The notes under the pieces: model-generated
Databases searched by the model: none
Seen by the model: only the letters and a program-made list of their open reading frames with translations
What the model was told of the DNA's origin: nothing
Assembly: GCA_017613475.1 (NCBI GenBank)
Contig: JAGADT010000123.1
Location: 1-26,834, forward strand
Direction: 5' to 3'
Origin: Desulfovibrionaceae bacterium
GTDB lineage: Bacteria > Desulfobacterota > Desulfovibrionia > Desulfovibrionales > Desulfovibrionaceae
Length of the DNA stretch: 26,834 nt
Program-made: the position numbers and the translations under genes
Shown: positions 15,846 through 23,007 of the stretch, in pieces
How the letters are laid out: the number at the start of each line of letters is the position of its first letter
Position numbering within the stretch: the stretch's first letter is position 1

Positions 15846-15882
15846 AATGCTTCCGGAAGGCTAAGGACCTTCCGGAAGCATT
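15846..15882. terminator. Bidirectional-looking terminator between leuS and lptE
   Basis: Perfect 15-bp arms (15846-15860 and 15868-15882) enclose a 7-nt loop; each arm contains the palindrome CTTCCGGAAG. On the + strand only CTTCC follows, but a run of seven A's (15838-15844) precedes it, which on the - strand gives the stem followed by seven T's. It could end leuS transcription weakly and block antisense transcription strongly. Confidence 0.65.
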
Positions 15883-15929
15883 CTTCCACATACTTCAGGC
15901 TTCAGCCGCTTACCCTTTCAGAGACGCCC

Positions 15930-16451
15930 ATGCCTGCCTTCCTCAAGCCTTTCCTCCTCTCTATCCTCGCCGCGGCGCTGCTGGCGGTCTCAGGCTGCGG
16001 CTACACATGGCGCGGCGAGGAAAACAGCAGCACAACTCACAGCGTACTTGGCGACGGCTCCAAAACACTGCGCATCCGCTCGGTTGAGCAGACAACGCTC
16101 TACGCCTGGATCCCCTACATCGTCCGATCCCAGCTCAGGGATGAAATTGCCGCCCGCGGGCTGGCAAAATGGGTCGACGCCGCCCCCTCCGATTTCACGA
16201 TAGGCGTCAAAATCCTGGGATGCCGCATGCGCAGCGACAACGACCTTTCATCCGGCATGCCCAATCTCGTTACGGCAACGATCAGCATGGTCTTCAATAT
16301 CTGCAACGGGCACACCAACCAAGAAATATGGTCATCAGGAACCATTGAATACACCGATTCCTTTGAGCGTGAGGATGAACGCACGGTCATTCAATCCATT
16401 GTGCGGGAATGCATCTACCGTGGCGTAGACCGTATCCAGCAGCAATTCTGA
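15930..16451 (+). CDS. lptE: LPS-assembly lipoprotein LptE
   Basis: A 173-residue outer-membrane lipoprotein: hydrophobic signal segment (about 6-20) and lipobox VSGC with the modified C23. The mature part follows the LptE pattern, starting CGYTWRG and with a conserved fold of strands around an IGVKILGCR segment. LptE plugs the LptD barrel and helps LPS reach the cell surface. The position between leuS and holA is the typical one across proteobacteria and strengthens an otherwise low-similarity assignment. It is followed by holA after 2 bp. Confidence 0.8.
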   Translation: MPAFLKPFLLSILAAALLAVSGCGYTWRGEENSSTTHSVLGDGSKTLRIRSVEQTTLYAWIPYIVRSQLRDEIAARGLAKWVDAAPSDFTIGVKILGCRMRSDNDLSSGMPNLVTATISMVFNICNGHTNQEIWSSGTIEYTDSFEREDERTVIQSIVRECIYRGVDRIQQQF

Positions 16452-16453
16452 CC

Positions 16454-17413
16454 ATGAACACCGGATTCCTCTTCTGCGTCTGCCCTGATGCCGCGCTGCT
16501 TAAAGACACTGTGAATGCTTTTTTTGCCAGCGAGGGATATGCCTCCTCAGATAGGCTTGTGTTCTGGGGCGACGAAGGGCTTTCTCCCAGGTTCTGGGAG
16601 GCTCTGACGCTTCAGGGGCTTGTAAGCGCCCACAAATGCCTGACTGTGCGCAATGCCCAGCTTTTGCCTGCGGAAACATGGAAAGCGCTTTCCAAAAGCC
16701 TGGGTCACCCCCATGAACAGGCACTGCCCGTTTTCTGCCTTGAAGGTCCATGGGAAAAGGGACGCCCCAAACTTCCCGCATGGCTCGAAAAACTCTCTTG
16801 CACCGCCTTTGCCCGCAAAAAGCGCTGGTGGAAAGAAATCCCTGGGCTCTCGCCCTCTTCCCTCAGGGACAGGCTCCGAGCCAAGGCTTCTGAACTGGGG
16901 ATCTCCATCGCGCCCAATATCCTCGAACAGGTGGCACGGGTCCTTCCCCTGGACGCTTCCGCTGTTGACAGCGAAATGGCAAAGCTTGCCCTGTACGCCG
17001 CTGCCACCGCCGCGCCAGGCACACGGCCAACCCTGGACAGCGGTGCCGCCGCCCTTGTCAGCCATACCCCTGAATTCAACATCTTTGAGCTGCTGAAGCA
17101 CATGCAGCGCGGCGAAAACAGCGCCGCGTGGGACATGCTTTCTTCCCAGCAGGCAGACATCATCTTCCCCCTCCTTGGGCTCCTCCAGCGTGAAGCGCGC
17201 CTTCTTTGGCAGACACTCACCAATGAAGCGCAGCCCCGCGACGCGGGACCACGGAAATTCCTTGCCTCCCAGCTCGGATTCTCCGGACTCATCAAGCTTT
17301 GGGATGCCATGCACGAAGCTTCCCTCTCCATCAAATCCGGCAGGAAGCAGGATTCCCAGGCGCTTGATGAACTCATCGCGCAGGTTTCGCTCCTTTTCCG
17401 CCCCCGCAGATAA
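16454..17413 (+). CDS. holA: DNA polymerase III delta subunit (HolA-like)
   Basis: HolA is the clamp-loader subunit that opens the beta clamp. The 319-residue protein shows the family outline rather than strong motifs: an N-terminal nucleotide-fold-like region without a usable Walker A, a middle PVFCLEGPWEKGRPKLPAWLEK strand-helix unit, a helical LRDRLRAKASELGISIAPNILEQVAR section, and FNIFELLKHMQRGENSAAWDML leading into the C-terminal collar helices. The call leans on the leuS-lptE-holA order. I start at the ATG at 16454, 2 bp after lptE; an in-frame ATG at 16409 would overlap lptE. No clear ribosome site is visible, suggesting translational coupling. Confidence 0.75.
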   Translation: MNTGFLFCVCPDAALLKDTVNAFFASEGYASSDRLVFWGDEGLSPRFWEALTLQGLVSAHKCLTVRNAQLLPAETWKALSKSLGHPHEQALPVFCLEGPWEKGRPKLPAWLEKLSCTAFARKKRWWKEIPGLSPSSLRDRLRAKASELGISIAPNILEQVARVLPLDASAVDSEMAKLALYAAATAAPGTRPTLDSGAAALVSHTPEFNIFELLKHMQRGENSAAWDMLSSQQADIIFPLLGLLQREARLLWQTLTNEAQPRDAGPRKFLASQLGFSGLIKLWDAMHEASLSIKSGRKQDSQALDELIAQVSLLFRPRR

Positions 17414-17463
17414 AAACAAACTCACGGCAACACCCCCTTGCCACACTCGCAGGACTGCTTATT

Positions 17464-18168
17464 ATGTCGTCAGATAAAACGGAACCTTTGTATTTAGGGC
17501 ACCGCGAGAGGCTGCGGCAGGAAGTCATCAGCAATCTCGACCGTGTTCCGGATGCGCGGCTTCTTGAGCATCTCCTGACCTACGCGCTGCCTAGGCGTGA
17601 TACGCAGCCCATTTCCCGGGAGCTCATGCATACCTTTGGTTCGCTGCGGGCAGTGCTGGACGCAGACCGCAGCGAACTTTTGGCTGTTTCAGGGATTGGC
17701 CCCCGCTGTGCGGACCTCTGGGAAGTCCTCCGGGAACTGCGCGCCCGCTACGCAGAAAGCCCTGTTGTCCATGGGCAGTGCCTCTGCGACAACAAGTCCG
17801 TCGTTCAAATGGCCAGGGCGCGCCTTGCGGGCCTGAAAAAAGAAGAAGTATGGGCCGCCTTTGTTGACACGGGACTCCACCTGCTTAAATGGGAGAGGCT
17901 GTCCACCGGCACAATAGACGCCGCCTACCTCCATGCGCAGGAAGTTGTCCGCCTGTGCCTGAAATACCACGCCTGGGGCTTTATCCTCGTGCACAATCAT
18001 CCGGCAGGGGGAAGGCCATCGGCACAGGATGTCAATCTTTCCATGCAGCTGGAAAAAGCCGCTGAGGCTGTCGGCATCCGCATGCTGGAACATATCGTCA
18101 TTATGGACAACACGTACTGCGGACTTAAGGAGGACGGGCTGATCGAGCCCTCCCCAGCCAGACCATAA
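17464..18168 (+). CDS. radC: RadC-family JAMM domain protein
   Basis: RadC proteins (UPF0758) carry a helix-hairpin-helix and a JAMM metalloprotease-like domain; their cellular role is unresolved despite the historical link to DNA repair. The HhH segment LLAVSGIGPR is at residues 72-81. The JAMM motif VHNHPAGGRPSAQD has H177, H179 and D189 as metal ligands and S186. The 234 residues are a full-length version. The ribosome site is weak. It sits 50 bp after holA and 99 bp before lon; a GCCGC/GCGGC hairpin just past its stop could be a weak terminator. Confidence 0.9.
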   Translation: MSSDKTEPLYLGHRERLRQEVISNLDRVPDARLLEHLLTYALPRRDTQPISRELMHTFGSLRAVLDADRSELLAVSGIGPRCADLWEVLRELRARYAESPVVHGQCLCDNKSVVQMARARLAGLKKEEVWAAFVDTGLHLLKWERLSTGTIDAAYLHAQEVVRLCLKYHAWGFILVHNHPAGGRPSAQDVNLSMQLEKAAEAVGIRMLEHIVIMDNTYCGLKEDGLIEPSPARP

Positions 18169-18267
18169 CCGCCGCTGAACATTCTGCGGCGCCGCATATG
18201 CCTGAATGGCCCTGTTTTTTGCCCAATGCTTCCCTGCAGGAAATCACAATAGCTAAAGGAATACCAG

Positions 18268-20721
18268 ATGAGTTTCAAATCCGACGACGATTCAAAAAAA
18301 GACGCTCCCCGGAGGAGAATTATCCGCCGCAGGCAGCCCGCCAGCATCTCCGCAAAGGACACAGAATCTGAACACGCGCAGGAAGAAGCACTCAAGGACA
18401 TTCCAGGCACGCTTCCCGTTCTTCCCCTGCGGGACGTGACTGTTTTTAATTATATGATTGTACCGCTCATGGTCGGGCGGGAAAGTTCCGCCCGCGCAGT
18501 GGAAATGGCGGCGCAGGGCAGTCGGTATATTTTTCTCGTCACCCAGAAAACGGAAAAAATCGAAGACCCCGGCATTAACGACCTCTACACCGTAGGATCA
18601 GTAGCCACGCTGCTGCGCGTGCTGAAAATGCCCGACGGGCACCTAAAAGCCCTTGTGCAGGGTGTTTGCCGCGCGAAATTTGCAAACATGACCAATGAAG
18701 GCCCCTGCCCCATGGCGAACATCGAGATTCTCCATGAACAGCCGGCCAACATCCCCGAGGCTGAACAGGAAGCCCTGGTGCGTTTTGCCCGCGAGCAATG
18801 CGAGCGCATCCTTGCCATGCGCGGAATCCCCACAACGGAAATCATGAGCGTGCTTACCAACGTGAATGAACCGGGACGCATTGCCGACCTTATTGCCTCC
18901 AACCTCCGCCTGAAGCTGGAAGACGCGCAGGCCATCCTTGCCTGCATCGATCCCATTGAGCGCCTGCATCTTGTGGTTGCGCACCTTGTTCATGAAGCCG
19001 AGGTGGCCTCCATGCAGATGAGAATCCAGTCTTCCGCAAAGGAAGGCATGGACAAGGCGCAGAAAGAATACTACCTGCGCGAGCAGCTCAAGGCTATCCG
19101 CACCGAACTTGGTGAAGACGACAGCGAAGAGGACCTTGAAAACCTCAAGAAAACGCTGGAAGACGCGCATCTGCCGGAAGAAGCCAGCAAGGAAGCCGAA
19201 AAGCAGCTCAAACGGCTGACATCCATGCATCCTGATTCTGCAGAAGCCTCAGTGATACGCACCTACCTGGACTGGCTGGCGGAGCTGCCGTGGGACAAGC
19301 TCACGGAGGATCAGCTCGACATACGGGAAGCCCAGCGCGTGCTTGAAGAAGACCATTACGGACTGGAAAAAATCAAGGACAGAATCCTCGAATATCTCAG
19401 CGTCCGCAAGCTCAACCCGAATGCCAAAGGCTCCATCCTTTGCTTTGCAGGCCCTCCAGGCGTAGGCAAAACCTCTCTCGGGCGTTCCATCGCCAGGGCG
19501 CTTGGGCGCCAGTTCCAGCGCATCTCCCTTGGCGGAATCCGTGATGAGGCGGAAATCCGGGGGCACAGGCGCACCTATGTCGGCGCGCTGCCAGGCCGCA
19601 TCATCCAGGCCATGAAAATGGCGGGGACACGCAACCCTGTGCTGATGCTGGATGAACTGGATAAGCTTGCCTCCGACTTCCGCGGCGACCCTTCCTCCGC
19701 CCTGCTCGAAGCTCTTGACCCTGAGCAAAACCGCGCCTTCAGCGACCACTACCTGAATGTCCCCTTCGACTTGTCGAAGGTGCTCTTCATCTGCACGGCA
19801 AACCACCTGGAAAACATTCCCGGACCTCTCCGCGACAGGCTTGAAATCATTTCCCTCCCCGGCTACACCATGCAGGAAAAAGCCGCCATTGCCAAAACTT
19901 ACCTCGTTCCCCGGCAGAAAGAGGAAAACGGCCTCAAGGACGAAAACATCACCCTTGCCCCGAATCTCCTGCCCTTCATCATCCGCGGCTATACCCGCGA
20001 GGCAGGCGTCCGCAGCCTGGAGAGGGAAATTGGGGCTGTATTCAGAAAACTGGCACGGCAGAAGGCGGAAGGCAGCCCAACCACCTTCCGCATCACGCGG
20101 CAGCTTGTTTCCAAGCTGCTTGGCGCACCGCGCTTTGCCGAAGATGAGAGAGAAAGCGTTCTGCCTGCCGGCGTTGCCCTGGGGCTCGCATGGACAGCTG
20201 CCGGCGGCGAAGTCCTGCACATTGAAGCCACCACGATGAAAGGCAAAGGCTCCCTCCTCCTCACCGGCCAGCTTGGCGATGTGATGAAGGAAAGCGCTCA
20301 GGCCGCCTTAAGCTATATCCGTACCCACGCCGAAGAGCTGGACCTCAAGCCGGATTTTGCCGAATCGATTGATATCCATATCCATGTGCCGGAAGGCGCA
20401 ACCCCCAAGGACGGACCTTCAGCCGGCGTTACCCTGGCAACGTCCCTCGTCTCCAGGCTGACTGGCCGCCCTGTCCGCAGCGATTTGTGCATGACCGGCG
20501 AAATCACGCTGCTTGGAAGGGTGCTGCCCGTCGGCGGCATCAAGGAAAAGATCCTGGCCGGCGTTGCCCTGGGGCTGGAGCATGTCTTCATTCCCAAGCA
20601 GAACACCAAGGACCTTGAAGACATTCCCCTTGAACTCAGAAAAAAAATCCATATCCACACGGCCTCGTCTATTGATGACGTCCTGGACTTTGCACTGACG
20701 GAAAAGAGCGCAGAAAACTAA
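18268..20721 (+). CDS. lon: ATP-dependent protease Lon
   Basis: Lon is a cytoplasmic AAA+ serine protease degrading misfolded and regulatory proteins. The order is a basic, charged N-terminal extension (about 1-45), the LonN substrate domain starting LPVLPLRDV, a coiled helical region, Walker A GPPGVGKT (395-402), Walker B VLMLDELDKL, and the C-terminal protease with the Ser-Lys dyad S718 (PKDGPSAG) and K761 (GGIKEK). The 817 residues match Lon A. AAAGGA (18255-18260) lies 7 nt before the ATG. The 99-bp upstream gap contains a weak heat-shock-like element (see findings). Confidence 0.97.
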   Translation: MSFKSDDDSKKDAPRRRIIRRRQPASISAKDTESEHAQEEALKDIPGTLPVLPLRDVTVFNYMIVPLMVGRESSARAVEMAAQGSRYIFLVTQKTEKIEDPGINDLYTVGSVATLLRVLKMPDGHLKALVQGVCRAKFANMTNEGPCPMANIEILHEQPANIPEAEQEALVRFAREQCERILAMRGIPTTEIMSVLTNVNEPGRIADLIASNLRLKLEDAQAILACIDPIERLHLVVAHLVHEAEVASMQMRIQSSAKEGMDKAQKEYYLREQLKAIRTELGEDDSEEDLENLKKTLEDAHLPEEASKEAEKQLKRLTSMHPDSAEASVIRTYLDWLAELPWDKLTEDQLDIREAQRVLEEDHYGLEKIKDRILEYLSVRKLNPNAKGSILCFAGPPGVGKTSLGRSIARALGRQFQRISLGGIRDEAEIRGHRRTYVGALPGRIIQAMKMAGTRNPVLMLDELDKLASDFRGDPSSALLEALDPEQNRAFSDHYLNVPFDLSKVLFICTANHLENIPGPLRDRLEIISLPGYTMQEKAAIAKTYLVPRQKEENGLKDENITLAPNLLPFIIRGYTREAGVRSLEREIGAVFRKLARQKAEGSPTTFRITRQLVSKLLGAPRFAEDERESVLPAGVALGLAWTAAGGEVLHIEATTMKGKGSLLLTGQLGDVMKESAQAALSYIRTHAEELDLKPDFAESIDIHIHVPEGATPKDGPSAGVTLATSLVSRLTGRPVRSDLCMTGEITLLGRVLPVGGIKEKILAGVALGLEHVFIPKQNTKDLEDIPLELRKKIHIHTASSIDDVLDFALTEKSAEN

Positions 20722-20790
20722 GGCGCAGACGGATCCTGCCAAAACAAACGCGGGCGGACAGCTTTTGCGCTGCCCTCTTCCGGGGGTACC

Positions 20791-21669
20791 ATGCCTTCCA
20801 CCATCCGAGACACGCTCCTGGACGCCGCAAAAAGCTTCAGAGAGGCGGGCGTTGATTCGCCCCGCCTTTCCGCAGAGCTTCTGCTTGCCAAAGCCATGGG
20901 CGTTGAGCGCCTCACGCTCATTGCTTACCCTGAACGCAGGCTCAGCGATGCGGAACTGGCGGCTTTTGCCTCCCTTGCCGAACGCCGGGCTGCCGGGGAA
21001 CCCGCGGCATACATCCTTGGCGAAAAAGAATTCTTCGGCCGGATGTTCCGTGTGACACGCGCAACGCTGATTCCCCGCCCGGAAACGGAACTCCTGGTTG
21101 AAGCCGCGCTTGAGCACCCGGCGCTGACAGGGCTTACCCACGTGCGCTTTGCGGACCTTGGAACAGGCAGCGGCTGCATTGCGGCTACGCTTTGCGCCGA
21201 GCGCCCAGGCTGGGCAGGGCTTGGCATTGACCTTTCTGACGGCGCCCTCCGCACGGCCGCGGCCAATGCCATAAGGCTTGGCGTGCGGCAGCGCCTCTCC
21301 CTCATCCAGGCAGATTTTACCCGCCCGATCCTCAAGTCCGGCAGCCTGGACCTTGTCATCAGCAATCCACCCTATGTCAGCACCCCTGAATACCGCGGAC
21401 TTTCACGGGAAATCCGCGATTTTGAACCCGCCTCCGCCCTCATTCCCGGCGGATTGGGAGCCGAATCCCCCGATGGACTTGAATATGAGGCCGCTGTCAT
21501 CCGCTGCGCTGCACAGGCCCTCAAGCCCGGCGGAGTGTTGCTGATTGAACACGGCTGGACGCAGTCTGAACCGCTTTCCCTGTTGCTAAAAAACAACTCA
21601 TGGAAAAATATTAGGTATTGCAAAGACTTAGCACAAAAAGACCGCTATATTTCCGCCGTTAGAGGCTAA
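20791..21669 (+). CDS. prmC: Peptide chain release factor N5-glutamine methyltransferase
   Basis: PrmC (HemK) methylates the GGQ glutamine of release factors RF1 and RF2, raising termination efficiency. The SAM-binding loop ADLGTGSGCIA is at residues 121-131 and the catalytic NPPY at 192-195, the hallmark of amino-methyltransferases on amide nitrogens. An N-terminal helical domain with the EPAAYILGEKEFFG block and the RPETELLVE motif complete the family pattern; 292 residues is typical. The last 30 codons become AT-richer and merge into an AT-rich gap. It lies 69 bp after lon. Confidence 0.95.
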   Translation: MPSTIRDTLLDAAKSFREAGVDSPRLSAELLLAKAMGVERLTLIAYPERRLSDAELAAFASLAERRAAGEPAAYILGEKEFFGRMFRVTRATLIPRPETELLVEAALEHPALTGLTHVRFADLGTGSGCIAATLCAERPGWAGLGIDLSDGALRTAAANAIRLGVRQRLSLIQADFTRPILKSGSLDLVISNPPYVSTPEYRGLSREIRDFEPASALIPGGLGAESPDGLEYEAAVIRCAAQALKPGGVLLIEHGWTQSEPLSLLLKNNSWKNIRYCKDLAQKDRYISAVRG

Positions 21670-21680
21670 AAACCTACGTC

Positions 21681-21711
21681 ACGCTGTTTCAAAAGACACA
21701 GTGTTGTTTTT
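21681..21711 (+). terminator. Probable intrinsic terminator after prmC
   Basis: ACGCTGT (21681-21687) pairs with ACAGTGT (21698-21704), seven pairs including one G-U, around a 10-nt loop, and is followed by TGTTTTT. The stem is short, so strength is moderate. It separates prmC from the lpxC promoter. Confidence 0.5.
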
Positions 21712-21740
21712 CCCTTTGATGCAATAAGTTCTTTAATTTC

Positions 21741-21756
21741 AGCATATTAGCATATT
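21741..21756 (+). repeat. Tandem AGCATATT direct repeat upstream of lpxC promoter
   Basis: Two perfect, adjacent 8-bp copies of AGCATATT lie 10 to 25 bp upstream of the sigma-54 promoter core, in a strongly AT-rich stretch (about 21670-21765). They may be a regulator or IHF-type site, but this is inference. Confidence 0.5.
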
Positions 21757-21765
21757 TTATTTATA

Positions 21766-21782
21766 TTGGCACGACTTTTGCA
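21766..21782 (+). promoter_or_regulatory. Sigma-54 (RpoN) promoter of lpxC
   Basis: TTGGCACGACTTTTGCA matches the sigma-54 consensus TTGGCACG-N4-TTGCA throughout, with the -24 GG (21768-21769) and -12 GC (21780-21781) separated by the required 10 bp. The predicted start near 21793 lies just before the GGAGG (21802-21806) and ATG (21815) of lpxC. A sigma-54 promoter implies control by an enhancer-binding ATPase, which is not encoded in this window. Confidence 0.8.
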
Positions 21783-21814
21783 TGGAGAATTCCAGATTAC
21801 TGGAGGTATTTCCC

Positions 21815-22750
21815 ATGCTGCAAACCACTCTGAAAAAAACTTTCACCTGCTCAGGCGTCGGCCTGCACAGCGGCTTGCCCGTACAAGTCACCTGCCGCCC
21901 AGCGCCAGCCAATACGGGTATCGTTTTTCTTGTTGAAACCCCTGAGGGTCAGCAGCGCATCAACCTGGGTCCTTCGGCCGTTATGGCTACCGAACTCGCC
22001 ACGACCCTCGGCAATAACAATGCTTCTGTTTCCACGGTAGAACATCTACTTGCCGCCCTCCGGGGCCTCGGCATCGACAACGCGGAAATCGCTGCCCAGA
22101 GCGAAATTCCCATTCTCGACGGATCCGCCGAACCTTTCGTGCAGGGCATCCGCAGCGCAGGCATCGTTTCCCTGCCGGCTTTCCGCCGCGTACTGCGCGT
22201 AACACGCCCTGTAGAATTGAAAGACGGCAACAAACACATTTCTGTCTATCCCGTCAACGTTCCCGGCGCCTTCAGGGTCAACTACTATATCGACTTTCCC
22301 CACCCCGCCATTGGCCGCCAGGGGCTTTCGCTGGATGTGACGCCGGAAAAATTCCTCCGCGTGTCCTACGCCCGCACCTTTGGCTTCCTGCGCGAAGTTG
22401 AATACCTCCGCTCCAAGGGGCTTGCCCGCGGAGGCTCCATGGAAAACGCCGTTGTTCTTGACGATACAAAGATCCTCAATCCCGACGTCATGCGCCGTCC
22501 TGACGACTTTGTACGGCACAAAATCCTTGATTTCATCGGCGACATGGGGATGGCGCGCCTGCCCCTGCAGGGAAGCTTCAGCGTCGCCTGCTCAGGGCAC
22601 GCCTTCAACAACCGCTTCCTCCGTAAGCTCCAGGAAGAAGGCGCTCTTGAAGAAGTCACGCTTACGGCTTCAGAACAGGCTCCCAAGACGCCCAAAACAC
22701 CTCGGCGGACGTTTCTCCCCTCAATAGAGGATTCCCTGGTCCTTGCCTGA
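21815..22750 (+). CDS. lpxC: UDP-3-O-acyl-N-acetylglucosamine deacetylase
   Basis: LpxC is a cytoplasmic zinc deacetylase and the committed step of lipid A synthesis. Zinc ligands are H77 (VEHLLAAL), H235 and D239 (HKILDFIGD), with E76 and H262 (SGHAFNN) as catalytic residues, matching the spacing of the E. coli enzyme. The start at 21815 gives the canonical MLQTTLKKTFTCSGVGLHSG-type N-terminus and 311 residues; GGAGG lies 8 nt before it. An in-frame ATG at 21782 falls within the sigma-54 promoter and would not be transcribed. The C-terminal 20 residues are basic and variable. Confidence 0.97.
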   Translation: MLQTTLKKTFTCSGVGLHSGLPVQVTCRPAPANTGIVFLVETPEGQQRINLGPSAVMATELATTLGNNNASVSTVEHLLAALRGLGIDNAEIAAQSEIPILDGSAEPFVQGIRSAGIVSLPAFRRVLRVTRPVELKDGNKHISVYPVNVPGAFRVNYYIDFPHPAIGRQGLSLDVTPEKFLRVSYARTFGFLREVEYLRSKGLARGGSMENAVVLDDTKILNPDVMRRPDDFVRHKILDFIGDMGMARLPLQGSFSVACSGHAFNNRFLRKLQEEGALEEVTLTASEQAPKTPKTPRRTFLPSIEDSLVLA

Positions 22751-22780
22751 CGCATCATCCTGCCCCGCATAAGCCTATTC

Positions 22781-22853
22781 CGCCGGAACGTCCGTCTTGC
22801 TTCAGCCCCGCAAAAGCCGAAGCAGGAGCAGGCGCTCCGGCGCTTGCTTTTCC
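22781..22853 (+). terminator. Nested hairpin in lpxC-glnS gap, possible terminator
   Basis: CGCCGGA (22781-22787) pairs with TCCGGCG (22836-22842), and inside it CTTGCTTC (22796-22803) pairs with GAAGCAGG (22819-22826) with one wobble. CTTGCTTTT follows. It begins 30 bp after the lpxC stop. It may terminate lpxC or be part of the glnS leader. The rest of the 245-bp gap shows no gene; a poor promoter-like pair TTGCTT/TACAAG (22844-22872, 17 bp) overlaps the end. Confidence 0.45.
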
Positions 22854-23007
22854 ATGGCAAGACCATTACAAGAATTTTCGCGGCGCGGTGCGCCTCAGCA
22901 CATAGCTGCCTAACCTCCGAGACGTAGAGGAAAAAACGCCGCCTATCCTCCGATTCAAGCCGGATACGACTGCCGGCTCCCATCAACCCGCCACAGTGAC
23001 ATTCATT

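Noticed and set aside
19249..20220. Long - strand reading frame (323 codons) opposite lon
   Set aside because: It mirrors lon, which has complete motifs on the + strand; such antisense frames arise from codon bias. The same applies to the 502-codon frame opposite glnS (23221-24729) and the 299-codon frame opposite holA (16547-17446).
22844..22872. TTGCTT-N17-TACAAG as a glnS promoter
   Set aside because: Both hexamers are poor matches and the first overlaps the tail of a hairpin; kept only as a remark.
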